Source: Phialocephala subalpina (Eukaryota > Ascomycota > Leotiomycetes > Helotiales > Mollisiaceae). Taken from it: 64,000 nt of DNA. Position numbers and translations under genes: made by a program. The stretch spans positions 806,001-870,000 of the forward strand of contig FJOG01000025.1 of NCBI GenBank assembly GCA_900073065.1, written 5' to 3'. Numbering within the stretch: position 1 is the first letter of the stretch; the number at the start of each line of letters is the position of its first letter. The notes below the pieces were generated by a model. It searched no databases and had not been told where the DNA came from. It saw only the letters and a program-made list of their open reading frames with translations. Of the stretch, positions 10,168-22,329 are shown piece by piece.

Positions 10168-11094
10168 CAAGTCTTATGGTAAGTTGTATTGAGTGTGGAG
10201 ACGAGAAGTTATATCAAAGACCGAAGCGTCGAGAGTTGCGGAGTGTAATGTAGTGGGCGTAGTGGGCTGAAGTGGTTGATATGGATTCTGCGAAGAAGGC
10301 GGGCGAGATTCAAGAGGCGGGGCGCTTTTTAGCGCTAGGTACCAATTACCATTTTAGCGTATCACGTGAGCGTTACTCATCTTTCAGGCTTACAAGGGTA
10401 CGCGGAAGACGATGAGTCTGAAGGAAAAGACTTTGAGGTCCAGAAAACCTCAAAACTTTCGGTACGCATACCAAAAAATGGACAAAAGCTCAACTTCAAG
10501 GCTCGACTAACATTCGTTACCAAGAGCCTTTCATATAAATTTTCGGCTTCTTTCAAACTCGATTGAGATTATGATTGAACGGGCTTTCAAGGAGTCATGT
10601 TATTAGAAGGCTTTCCCGAAAAGTGATATTCGCCACTGATCATGTTCTTCATCTGGAGCGTTTTGAGTCAGAGGTGATTCAGTTGTCGATGACTGATTGA
10701 AGATTCCTTGTCATGCCTTGCGAAAATAGTTGGAAAGGGGAAGAACTCGACCATAGAGCGTGATGACAAGTCTCAAGAATAAAAAAGCCCTTATCTCTCA
10801 TGAAGCCCAAGCTCAAGATCAAACATCTCTACGTGGTATGATGTTTTCATTTGCCAGCAGAAGCCGTGCCGCACCTCTCCAGAGACCAAGCATGCGAACG
10901 GCTCGGAAACAGCAAAATAAGTACTCTTCCAGTTTCTCGCCATTAGCTCCAGAATATCGGAGTTGATATTTTTGTTCCCGAGAATCCGTTCGTGTGGACA
11001 ATCGTTCAATATGTAAATAACCAGATGGGTATCTCCACCAGCTCCAGTCCTATCACTCTTTGTATACACAAGCTTCCGCTGTCCCAGATGAATT
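10168..11094. other. Intergenic region upstream of eIF1
   Basis: About 0.9 kb between the eIF1 start and the Asterix stop, both minus strand. Contains the eIF1 promoter, a CACGTG box near 10354 and the inverted eIF1 fragment. The short ORFs on both strands have no family resemblance. Confidence 0.5.
10443..10515 (+). repeat. Inverted partial duplicate of eIF1 exon 1/intron 1
   Basis: This 73-nt segment matches the reverse complement of 10086-10158 with only three substitutions, all C in the gene and T here. It covers most of eIF1 exon 1, its GTACGC donor and most of intron 1. Weaker similarity extends about 15-20 nt further toward the start-codon side (AAGACTT...GTCCA), where the ATG itself is lost. 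The fragment has no acceptor and no later exons, so it is not a gene copy. Confidence 0.9.
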
Positions 11095-11652
11095 TTATAG
11101 AGGCACCGCTGCAGGTGCTCCGGTTCCTGTTCCTTGGCCTGGAATTGGTGGTGGAGGCAAGAACATTGGCAGATATGTCTGTAGGAATTCGCTGTTATTG
11201 AGGAGTACGATGAAGGTCGGCAGATGGGAGAACGTACCACAACGAGAGCCATCACTGTAGATTTGTTAGTTTAGATCCCCACTAACAGTAGGGAACTACT
11301 TACAAGACATGCCGACAGAGAAGTAAGCAGGCTGTGATGCTGTCTTCTTTGCATCCTCACTCTCGCCCAACCAATTCTGGATCGCAAACACCACAGATGC
11401 CCTGCAGATTGTCAGACCTCGACGCTTCCAGCACCACGGGCTATGACATACCATCCGATGAACTTGTTTCGTGTGAACATAGCAGCCATGGGCAAAGTGC
11501 TTCCTAGAGTTCCACTGATATCAGAAGCACCCTCCTTGGCCGATGGGATCTGATAGGGAATGACTGCAAAGAGGAATTAGTGACATGCGTAGCCTCGTAC
11601 TCCGCGATTACTTACCGAGATCAGCTCTCCGCATATCCTTCTTGGTCGCCAT
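11095..11652 (-). CDS. PAT complex subunit Asterix family protein, 115 aa
   Basis: Five exons: 11652-11616, 11563-11452, 11401-11304, 11254-11238 (17 nt) and 11178-11095. The joined protein starts MATKKDMRRADLVIPYQIPS, has TLPMAAMFTRNKFIGWASVV with a following hydrophobic segment (FAIQNWLGE), a second one (YFSVGMSLMALVVTYLPMFL) and a Pro/Gly tail PPPPIPGQGTGTGAPAAVPL. This matches the fungal form of Asterix (WDR83OS, UPF0139). With CCDC47 in animals, Asterix forms the PAT chaperone that shields polar transmembrane helices during insertion at the ER. It is a small two- to three-span ER membrane protein. All splice sites are canonical and all phases close. Confidence 0.88.
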
Positions 11653-12512
11653 GATTGATGCTGTGCAAGGTGTAAGTATGAACAGCTTGGGGTCGAGATG
11701 CCTCACATGTATGCAAGTCGTGCCTGAGGCACTACTCTATAGATGTCTGGCCGGTTCTTCGCCTTTTTTGTTCCGAGACTCGACCGTTCTTGCAAACGGA
11801 ACCTCCGCAAAGTTAAGCACTGTCCTCAACATGCTCGGATGCAGAAGGAGCCATTACACATCATTTGCTACGAATCCTGCTCCTACCTATTGGGAAGATG
11901 GTGAGCATTTGGTTAGCATGTGAGCTGATAGATGCATGCAATCCTTACTACTTCGAAGTACGCAGAACATTCATTATTTCATAGTCATATCACACCATCC
12001 AGACATTGGCAGAGTCTCCGACATTGGGGAACTTTCAAGTCTCAGGAATCTAAGGTCTAACCATCTTCGCCGACATGACATTGCTGTATCAGTAAATTTT
12101 GCGTTGATGTCCCAAACAAATTCCGAACATTTCTCCCACGAGCACATCGATGGTGATGTCAAATCTCTTTCGAACACTGATCTTATGATTCCACCAGATT
12201 ATTCTACCCAACAATATCTTAATCATATGTACTGTTGTTTGTGAGGATATTTGCCATTACCAACGCTGTGGCATCCGACGTAAAATCACTCTAGATTTAA
12301 AATAGCCGCTATCAGCTTCTGATGTTCAGCGGCCCGCATCCTTGCCGTCCACCAAAGCCACCACCCTGGTCAACATCGTACTCTCTATCCTCCATCCTTC
12401 TCTCCAACACCACGAATTGCCATTCATACTTCACTTCTATTCTTCTCAAACCGGACCGTCAACCTCCATCTTCGACATCCCATCTAGCACGCCGCGACAT
12501 GGAATTTAAGTC
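11653..12512. other. Divergent intergenic region between Asterix and MED12 genes
   Basis: About 0.86 kb that should carry both promoters. I see a pyrimidine-rich, CCACC-rich leader just before the MED12 start (about 12340-12500), typical of fungal 5' UTRs, and only short ORFs elsewhere. Confidence 0.45.
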
Positions 12513-15500
12513 ATGACCTCCAGAGCCAGTGTTGGCCAAGGCCCGAGAGAGCCACTCCAGAGGTCATTCTCATCGACGAGTACGTTCTCAAGGCCGTCGC
12601 CTCATCGCACATTATCGCAGCAATTCTCCTCCTCTTCGCCGACAAGGAGAGCGAATGATGGTTTGGTGGACTTGACGTTGGATGGAGATGCAACCGGGAG
12701 ACATGCGCCGAGGATTGGGACTTCTAGACTCAGGTTGGAGGTTTCAACAGACTCGAAGAGCGCAGTGGTAGATTCCCCAGCGCCGATATCTGATGCCACT
12801 TCATCATGGAAGCCATCCCTTCCGCTCCCGCCTCCGCCACGAGGCCGTCCGATGCTTCACTTCGACGTCCCGAGTGTCAGCAACCTCAGCCCTCGCCCAT
12901 CACAAGACGGAGGACCCGACGAACCTGCCATAAAGCCTATGCCTCTTCCTATACGGCCTGGACAGCATGCTCCGCCAGCATCCGCGAAGTCACGGCCTGC
13001 AGCAGGAGTCACAGTGAAGAAGGATGCCCGTCCCAAACCCTATGTCCTAGAAGTGCCTCCTCTAGCACCTCAATATCCTCCAAATGGTTTGCTATTGCCA
13101 GAATCCCACTTCCATTCTGCGCTAACTTATGAAGGGCATGCCGACTTCTTTCCATGGACTGGGAACCACGCCGAAGATCAATTCTCGGAGCCGGTCATCC
13201 GACATGGTTACTTTGATAAGGCACAAATGACACAGAACGAGACGGGTTCTGCGAGGCCGTCTATATTTCCTGCGCTCAAGCACAAGAGTGGGCTGCAGAC
13301 TCTCTCGTCGATATTCACGAGTGTTCTAGCACAGCGCAGGGCGCATGGTCAGATTACCTCGGCCTCGACCTTCAAACCTCCTCCACGAGTGACTGTGACA
13401 GACACAAAGAGGGAAATGTGGCTCAAGGACTTAGCAAACCCCACCATATCATTACGCCGACTGAGTCGATCGATCCCCCACGGTATCAGGGGGAAGGTGC
13501 TGTTGGATCAATCATTAAGCAAGAATATTCCTATCGAACGTGCGGTTTGGCTGGCCAAATGTGTCGGCGCGAACGAATTGAGGTCATTTAGAAGGAAGGG
13601 TGTGAGTGGAACTTTTGCAATGGGTGGGGAAGCGAAATGGATTCGAGACTTTACTGTTTGCGTTGAACAGTTCGTCGAAACCATTGCGGGGACGTGTGGG
13701 GAGAAGGATTTCAGGGCGAGGATAGACTATGCGTATGTGTACCCATGCCAAACCTATCTCTATCTACTGACATCAGCATAGGATTCGACTGGCAACCCAT
13801 TTTCACTCCGAGCATTTACTCGACCGGGATCACTACATGGACTGGCTTGTTTCTTCCCTCGAGAACAGTCCTCAAGCTAAGCTACCATTATGGTTATTGA
13901 TCACTGAGATATACTGGAAAGATATGTTGCAGTACCGGAAATATGGCCGGCGACTAGCCACTGCCCTGATGAATCAATTAGCCGAGGTTTGTGCTTCCCT
14001 CTTTTACCTTCTATCCAGCAAGCTAACAAGTTCAATAGGCTCTCAATCACCCTGACCACGACATCCTTGCTCCTTTGTCTGACCGTCTCGTTCAGCTGCT
14101 GAAAGGGTTAATGATCTCTAATACCGAGAGTTTTATAGCACCCAAGTCATGGCTGAAGCATCGAGATATTCTGATGTCTCGCCTGTCTTCGGAAACCGAA
14201 AGCCTCTCCCCTACGCTTGCAGCAATTGACCGTCGAAATTCTCGACTTGCTGGTCCTGGAAGCGAGAAAGACCTGAATACTCGTCGGCGCTTCATAAAAC
14301 TCCTTGACAGCGTCCTTTCGCAGCCTTTTGTTCAAGAGCTAGCACGGCAATGGTGGCAAATAGACGAGGATAAAGACATGCTTGTGCAGACAGTCTTGGA
14401 ATGGGCCACATCATATTATCGCCCTGGGGCCGCCAAGATCTATGTTGCTACCCGGATTTTAAGAACCTGGAGCCAGTTTGGAGCTGATGTAACTGCTGCT
14501 GTTCTTAGCTTTATCGACTCTGCGGTTTGCGAATTAGGCCGGAACAAAGCTGCACTGTATCATCTTGTTTCTGAACTAGCACGCTCGGACCATTTCTCCA
14601 CATCCAGGTATCTGCAGTGGTTAATTGCTCGTGGTGGTCTTCGTGACGGAGCAGATGTGGTGCCTGATGCGCCTTGCTGCACGCGGCTGTTAGCCGAGCT
14701 TCCTACACACAACCTCAGTGAAGGTATTCTAGAGCTTCGCATGACATTGCTCACTCGTGCTGAATTCTCTGTGGATCAGGAAGGAGAGCAGATTAGAGAG
14801 TACATGGCTATCATAAACTTGGATCTTCCAGGCATGCAGACACATGTTGATCAAGACCTGGATGCGATTGATATAGCACAATCTCAGCAACGCATTCCAG
14901 TAATCGCCAGCGCCAGCCGAACGAACAAATCAGAATTGGGGCTTTGGCTTAGGCAAAAGGTCCGAATCCAAATGATCCAGCCAACAATACCGCCTCTAGA
15001 TGATTGGGATGACTCTCCGATGAAAAGAGGGACGTCTGCAATAACGGCATCAGAATTCAACACAGTTCGGCAGTATCTCGAGCTCATCGATGATTACTCT
15101 ATGCTCGCTGATGTAATGATGATCGTGGAAAGCTCTAACGACGCTGAGGTTCTAGCATCCTGTGCAGATACGCTCAATCTCCATATAGAGACGTTTGCGG
15201 CGATCGGTGCTCTCCGAGGACTTTTTGACACTTTAATGTCTCGCCTGCGAGCTTTGAGCGAGGAGACAGACTCGATCCCGAGAGGCTTCTTAGTGTCGCT
15301 TTCTGACCTAGCTGCCAGGCTTCCAGAACAAGAGATTACGGCCCAACAGCTTGCGCAGGAGCTACTTCGCAGCGACAGAAAAACAGCAGCCGATGCTTGC
15401 TCACCAGTCTCAGACCATATGGCAATTGTGGAGACCGCAGAGGCTGATTTCACCGATGAAATTGAGAAGGTTTTGGCAAGCGGCAATAGCATGGACCGAG

Positions 15501-17158
15501 GCACTCTGGATCGACTGTTCCAGCGAATAATCCTACGCTCAGAAGATTCATGGGAGAAGTCACCCGAGCAGCAACGCAGTTGTGGATTACTGCTCACCAG
15601 ACTCAGAACTTTTGACTCGAGGCACTTTGATGTGCTGATGGCTGCATGGTTGGCCCGCTTACTTCAGGCCAACGCTCGTCCGAGTCTTGTGGACGTCTTG
15701 AGTCCTCTCATCAGTTTCGGTTGTCTGGCACTTCGCGATGCAGTTCTGAGCTACACCTCTCTTGCAAGCCCTACGGATCCTCCCAGCATAGCTTTGGAAA
15801 TGCTTGCTCTACTTACAGGTCCCTGTCACATGTCGGACATCATGACTAAACAGGAAGAATACCGCCTCCGCATCAAACAAGCTCACATGCAGAAGGATCA
15901 CCCCAGAGAGACTCTTTTAATCATTCGCAAAGCTCTCGAACATTGTCCGTCGGATAAAAACTCCGCGGGGAACCAACAAGCAACGAGTTTGGAGGCATTG
16001 CTTGATAGCGCTCTCATGCGTGAGTTGTTACAGATTCTTGTACTACCAGACTCGGATGCCTTCACCCAAGACTTGGTCCGGCCACTTCTTCAGGGTGCTA
16101 TGCCAAAGCCTAAAGATATTATCAATTCAGCTGTTGATGATCTTTTGATTCCTGGAAGCGGGCCAGAAACGATCACTACCGAGGTGCTTCTGAACTCGGC
16201 CAACGACTTGTCCCTGCCCTTTTGCCAAGTCAAGCTAGCATCAATGCTCGTGAGAGAAGATAACGAGGTGCAAGATGGAGAAGCTGCTCGGTCTCGCCGC
16301 CTTGATGCTTTCGACAATGCAATTAAATCTGCCGTGAACAGTGGCAACACAGCTTGGGCTAGTATTATTCCCTTGCTCGATAGCTCAGTAGCACAGCATC
16401 TTCGGCACCGCGCGGAACAGCAATTCCTGGCCTTGTTCCCCTCGCCAAAAACAATGGCTATCGAGAATTCCAATGTCAAAGACCGCGTACTGCAAGCACA
16501 AAATGTCCTCCGCATCATCAATACAACATCATCCAGTGGTCCGGTCTCAGCTTCGAGCCCCAGCTATCCAGGTCTTGGCCCAGATATCGTCGCTGCATGC
16601 AATGGCCTGTGGTTGCTTTTGTCCAATTCCTATTCCCAGGACACAAAGGACTGTGTCATAACGGATTGGCTCCCGCTACTTATTTCCTTCGTTATATCCC
16701 ACGCCTCTGCCTTTGACACCACTAAGTCAGGGCATGAAAGCCGTGCAAGGACGATTTTATCATTGGTAGCAATATATCTCCAGCTGCAAGTCCTCGACAT
16801 CAGTACCGAAACGGCCAACAACCTTGTCGAACAGACATTCGACCTTGTGCTACATCTTGTGGATACTTTACCGGAGGACATGCGCCAACAGTGTATTCGT
16901 AGTTTGCGGGACGCAGTTTCTAGTCCCGGTGTATCTTATTTGTTGAGCTATTTCCCAAATCCAACTGAGTGGTTGAGGATGGTTCAGAAAGAACGCCATC
17001 CTGCCGGATCGGGGACCGCCGACTCGAGATCAGTAGAGAAGGAGAAGTTGACTTCATTTACCCTTAGGAGGTGGGAGAATCTGGGCGAGCCTACGCCGAA
17101 TGTTGGGGAGAATGATACGAGTTTGAGCTTGACCCTCTTTGGGGCGAGACGAGGATGA
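12513..17158 (+). CDS. SRB8: Mediator complex subunit 12 (Srb8/MED12), 1514 aa
   Basis: Three exons: 12513-13732, 13782-13986 and 14039-17158. Introns are 49 and 52 nt and phases close. The N-terminal third is Ser/Pro-rich and disordered, with a PPLAPQYPPNGLLLPESHFH region that precedes the Med12 domain (about residues 320-370: SIPHGIRGKVLLDQSLSKNI, ERAVWLAKCVGANELRSFRRKG). A large helical region follows in exon 3 (for example RFIKLLDSVLSQPFVQELAR). MED12 is the scaffold of the Mediator kinase module with Cdk8, cyclin C and MED13. It activates the kinase and represses or tunes RNA polymerase II transcription in the nucleus. Length is normal for filamentous fungi. The end is a natural stop after FGARRG. 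Confidence 0.92.
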
Positions 17159-19222
17159 TTTACCTTTTATTTAGCATACCTTTCTTTTGTTTTTGGATAT
17201 GAGTTGGAGCATATAGGCCTGGCTGTCTGGATAGGGGGCATAGAGCATAGGCGTTCTGGATGGTCACGATGAAATGATTATGACTTGAGGAAATGATACC
17301 AGCGTCGACTTTGGAAGAATTTGTCTGTGTTCTTGAACATTCCTTTGCAATTTGTGACTTGGTCATATATTTCAGCCATGTGCGAAGGCTACTCGACCCT
17401 AGAAAAGGTAGTCAGCAACCTCGTGGCATTGTGTGAATTTCAGAGCAAGAAGGACGAACCCCGAGTTCTTGGCACACATCCCCCGCTACCAGCGTTTGGA
17501 GCCTAGCAAACCTCTCTCTTACGAGCTCCTTTCTAACACCCTCCCTGCTCTGAAGGTCATTATTCTGCTGCCAGACGTGATGTATGGGATTGCAAATGTC
17601 CCAGGACACATCTCCGGGAGTTGAGAATCCACAGCCTTTTAATCTGGTCATCGCCAAATTCCTTCCTACTGCCCTGCATTTTGATGTCCGTGCTCCTGCT
17701 TCGGAAGTACTTCAATGTGCCGGGCCTTTGAGTAAGTTTTTCTGGGCCGTGCCTGTCAATTGACCATTTCCCCAGTCGCTGATCTCAACTTCTCGGCATT
17801 GAAAAGTTACTCGACTTCCGAAACCAGACTCGAGATCACCTCGAACGTGGCTTTGGGCCACGCCATCTGTACGGCAGTCTCCGTCACATTGTGGTTGATT
17901 CTAGCCGAGGCTTGACTTCTTGCCATAGCGTTACGAAGCATCTGCAGCTGAGTGATGTTTCACCGGACTTCTTAGATGGCATCCGAGCTTGTATCGTCAA
18001 GCTCATGCTTTGGGTTGGGAAGGACGTCAAAGGGACGAAGTGGTGTGGCGGATCGCCCAGTCATGGAGGCTGAGGGTCGACTGAATCCGTTACCAAAACT
18101 GCTTCCGTCCTTCAAGAAATCCCCTCCTTGGAGACATCGTGAATCAAAGGAGAACCTACGAAGCTCTTCCTCCCAATCTTCATTCCCATCAAGGTCAAAC
18201 GCAAGAAAACGACGGCGACGAAGCAACAGCAAGATCTCAGAGGTGCGCCTGCCCAACTTGTTCCCTTCCCTCCTCCCCACCTTCCCCCTTTCCTTCCCAC
18301 ACCGATTCCCAGACGATACCTTCCAAGCTCTTTGCGCGAACTAATAGGCAACGTTGTAATCCTTCAAGCCGCCTCTGCCTCTCGATGTGGAAGTTAGGTG
18401 ATCTGTTTTCTTATGTTGTGGAAGATGGGAGGGGTAGGATTTCAGAGCTCGAGACGAAGTAATTACCCAAAGGCCAGCACGAACCGAGGACCATGAAGCG
18501 AGAACGAGAGTGGAAGAGGAGGGGAAGAGCGCTTCGAGGTGTGTGGTTGTTGAGTCAGGAGTCTGTGGAAGGCAGGGTGTGCTGGAGGGACTTGTGATGA
18601 TGGTAGATGAGATGTTGTAAAAGTGACAAAGTGATGAATGGGAGGCAAGGTGACGGGCTAGGAGGGGAGCTAAGAGTCACGATGCATTGGCTGAGAGGGC
18701 CATCATGAGTGGTTGGGCATCGTCACAGGTGAAGTGTTTTCAGCACGGCGAGATCACAAGGCAGGAAGGAAGGAAGATTATGGTTGACAGTTTCATTCAT
18801 AGCTAAGTACACCATTTTCCGAGAAGACCTGCAATGTGTTCCCGTGAAGAGACCCTTATCCTACGACAATCTTGTCCAAGTGACCAGAGCAAGAAAATCA
18901 AGGAAGAGGGTGCAAAGCGGGATGCCCGACACACTGGGGTTGGTATCATGCCTCGACAACGTGAAAATCAGAAAACAAATGACAGGAGGTAAAGACCGTG
19001 AATATGTGCTTGAGGAAATGCAAATGAGTGTGTGCGAAGATCAAAGCCTTCGGGGAAGACAAGTGTATGTGAAAAACAGTAACAAACAACCGAAAAACCG
19101 TCCATGAACCATGATGCCATTGAAAATGCAAATGCAAAGACAAGTGCTGTGAGCGCGTCTGAAGATCAGAGAGACAAGCAGTGAAGCGAGTCATGCGTCA
19201 GAGCGGGGAAGATGTTATGTAC
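17159..19222. other. Long intergenic stretch with ambiguous ORFs
   Basis: About 2 kb between convergent genes (MED12 + and the RRM gene -). A stretch at roughly 17972-18350 is open on both strands. The plus frame (17976-18344, ATG start) has an Arg/Ser-rich segment (SNARKRRRRSNSKISE). The minus frame has an acidic segment (FDLDGNEDWEEELRRFS). Neither resembles a family I know, and the two cannot both be coding along their full length. I do not call a gene. The RRM gene's 3' UTR probably occupies the right end. Confidence 0.4.
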
Positions 19223-22200
19223 TCACTGAGAATCCAAGGATTCAAAGCCAGAACCATGACCAGCAGGAGTTGGAGTGCTAGATCGCTCATCTTGACCTTG
19301 GGTGCTGCCTTGGGTGCCAGGGTTGACCATGGTGAAGACTGGCTGCTGGAAGCTGGGGCTCATGCCGTAAGTAGCATTAGTGGTATAGCCTTGCACGTGG
19401 TATTGCTGATGGATAGGGCTGGAAGCGGCGCCATAACCAGTACCCCAAGTTGGGCTGCCGGAGAAGTATGTAGCAGGGCTGTTGTATGGCTGAGTGTAGA
19501 AACCACTGTTGTACCCATACATAGCGTTGCTCCAACCGCTGTAGCCGTTGTAGCCGTTGTAGCCGTTGTAGCCGTTGTAGCCGCCGTAGTACTGGGGTTG
19601 GTAAGCAGGAGATGGTGGGGTGGCAGAGACGAGCCCATTAGCAGAGACCCAGACGACGGGAGATGGAGGCTGTTGGATCGCAGGCTGAGGAGCAGGAGAC
19701 TGATATGAGGCAGGGGAGACTTGGGCACCAAGTCCTGATCGACGACGCTGGGCGCGGCGTGCAGCAGCCTCGGTGTCCTTCTGGGCAACGCGCAAGGTCA
19801 TGCCACGCAAAGTGATGCCATTCTGAGACGCGAGTCAACAGTGAATCTATGGAGGAGGACATGCTTGACTTACGGAGTAGTTCTCGCTAAGGGCCAGGGC
19901 AACAGATGGTGACGACTCGAACTCAACAAAGCCAAAGCATCGCTGGGTGGTGGCTGTGACGCGTCAGCGAGGATTGAAGTCGCGCACTGGGGAGAAACTT
20001 ACCATCGACCAGAGACTCGTTCTTGTGGATGTGGGCGTCGATAATGGTACCAAATTGCTCGAAGAGGCCGAGAAGATCAGCGCGGACGGCGTCAGTGGGA
20101 AGGTTGCCAACGTAGACGGAGCGACGCTCGATGTCGTACTCATCTAGATATCGTTGGCTGACGGAATCCTCACGCTCAGAGTTGCGACCGCGAGAAGGTG
20201 AACTAGTACCCATGTTGGCCAATGACTGCATCTTGTATTGCTCATGGTTGCGGAAAGCCTGAACAAGTCAGCATCTGCGCAGAGAGGTAGGGAAGGAGCC
20301 ATACCTGGTGAGCTCTGTGGCCATCATCATAATAATCGAATTGAACCACGATACCATCGGGAAGGTTGTGGGTGGCGCGTTCAAGATCGGTGATATATCT
20401 GCAGTAGCTGATTCTGCCAAAGCCACGCAGGAGTTCGTTGACTTCATCTGGAGTGACAGCGGGACCATATTTGCGCTCAAAGAAGAAGAGACCTGACGCG
20501 TCGTGAGCTTCATGTCTGTCTTTTGGAGTATGTATGAACTCACGGTGAGCCTTGGCCTTCTCGCAACGGCATGGGCGACCCTTGATGGTGCGTCCGCGGC
20601 CTTCCTTGATGGCACGAGTGGCGTCTTGATCATTCTGTAATAGAGTCAGTGATGGAAACACGAGAAGGGATCTGGGCGGCTTACGCTGTATTGGCAGAAT
20701 GCAAATGGCATTTGCTTGGCATCGCGACGAATCTTGACCCAGACGGTACCGTACTCACGGAAGGCTTGAGTCACAGCGACCTCAAGTGCCTCATCAGTCT
20801 CGCTCTGGAGGAGGCTTTGAAAGTATCAGCGAGCAAACTCTGACGCGATGCGGCAGGAGGTAACTTACTTGGCAACGAAGACACAGCTGGATGGCGGGTA
20901 GAAGGCTTGAGCATCCTCGGCCTTGATGGGGGACTCAAGGGAGTTCAGCTTTGAGCCATCAGAGCTGACGATGACGCGTCCACGCTGGGCGCTGCGCAGA
21001 GCCTTGTCGGCCGAAGGAGAAGATGGACCAGAGCCAGAGCCAGAGCTGGAACCAGAGCGCCAGTTGTCACTCTTGGAAGCACGATTCAAGAATTTGGGAC
21101 CGGTTGGAGTGCGCTGAGCAGAGCCATGGCGTTGAGTAACAGGTGAGGTGAAGGGGTCTTCAGCATGACCTTGAGAGCCATTGCGAACGAATGGTGGAGA
21201 GTAGCTGTGAAAGTTGTTAGCAGGCTGAGATTCGCGGTGATGGTGATCGAGGAAACTTACAGCTTGGTCTTGTCGTTGCCCTTGACATCCTTGAAATCGT
21301 GCTCGGTCTTGATGGTCAGCTTGGAGATCTTCTTCATGAAGGCAGCATCTGTGCGCAGTCTGTTAGCATGTAACCATGGGAGCCTCGTGCAGCGCGTAAC
21401 GTATCAAAGAAAGGATTCGAGATGAAAGAGGCGCGCTTGAGGTGAATGTGACTCGGAAAATCCCTAATCAGCCTCAGCCCCCTTAAATCTCCAACTAAGT
21501 GCGGGACGTGCCGCAACCTTAAATTGTCAGATTGTGGGGAAGGATGAGTGAAGAATAGGAGCAACTAGCCCATGCTGCTCTTTGCACACACTGCGATGCT
21601 GGAGAGACACCATTGAAAGCTGAAGAATCTTCGAGGACAAAGGTGTAGGGAAGATGCGAGGTCACTTGGAACTGCTCCACGAAAGAAAAGGCTGGTGCAG
21701 ATGTGTGACTTCAAAAGGGAGGGGTGAGGTGCTGTGCTGAGTTGCAATGGTCCGTACGCTGCTGAGGAGAACCCCCTTGACGCGTCGTACCGTGCGTTGA
21801 AAGTGATTGGCCATGATGATGAAGAGGTCGAAGCTCAAGCAGAATGTGGATGTTGAGCATGAAGTAGAAGCGCCGTTGAGCGCGAGTGCAGAGCAGCTGG
21901 GAGCTTTTTTGAAAGAGGCAACGAGGGAGCAGATGGCTTCGGCGAGGTGAGAGCGGAGAAAGCTTTGACGTCTTGAACGCGATGCGGACCAAACTTTGGT
22001 GCACGCGTGAAGCGATATGCGTAGAGCAGGAGATGAGTGCATGGAGAGCGTGATGGCTGGCGATTTCTCGCGTTTCGTGGTGGGAATGGAGGTAAAGCAA
22101 GGGAGGAAATTCGAAGGTAGATAGACAGGACGGTAGGAAGGCAGGGAAGGAGAAAACCCAGAAGAATGAAGAACGTACCATCAAGAGGAGTCTGAGGACC

Positions 22201-22329
22201 TCCATCGCCAGCATCGCTGGAGACACTGCCACCATAGGTACTCGCAGGGGAGGGTTCGATAGAGGAAGCGCGGCCAGAGCCAGCAACCTTAAAAGAGTGA
22301 GCGGACGGAGTGCCTGCAGAGGACGACAT
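19223..22329 (-). CDS. RNA-binding protein with three RRM domains, 639 aa
   Basis: Nine exons: 22329-22179, 21348-21261, 21204-20869, 20814-20685, 20634-20544, 20492-20305, 20258-20003, 19953-19874 and 19822-19223. The Ser-rich N-terminus (MSSSAGTPSAHSFKVAGSGR) is followed by a disordered linker, RRM1 (SSCVFVANLLQSETDEALEV...MPFAFCQYS), RRM2 (LFFFERKYGPAVTPDEVNEL...GIVVQFDYYDD) and RRM3 (RSVYVGNLPTDAVRADLLGL...RCFGFVEFE). The tail is low-complexity, rich in Tyr, Asn, Gly and Gln, with a YNG repeat. The layout recalls fungal RNP proteins such as S. pombe Mug24, an uncertain comparison. Probable role is cytoplasmic or nuclear mRNA binding. The first intron is 830 nt, very long for this genome. 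The stop codon overlaps a consensus donor (CA|GTGAGT), so an alternative C-terminus is possible. Confidence 0.88.
19541..19576. repeat. Coding 9-bp tandem repeat (YNG repeat)
   Basis: Four perfect copies of GTAGCCGTT on the plus strand, which the minus-strand RRM gene reads as repeated Asn-Gly-Tyr. Being a perfect in-frame trinucleotide-multiple repeat, it can change length without breaking the frame. Confidence 0.85.

Noticed and set aside
11730..11840. Segment with GTTAAGC and GGCCGGTT words suggesting a 5S rRNA fragment
   Set aside because: Only isolated words match. The expected order of internal promoter boxes and the terminal stem are absent.
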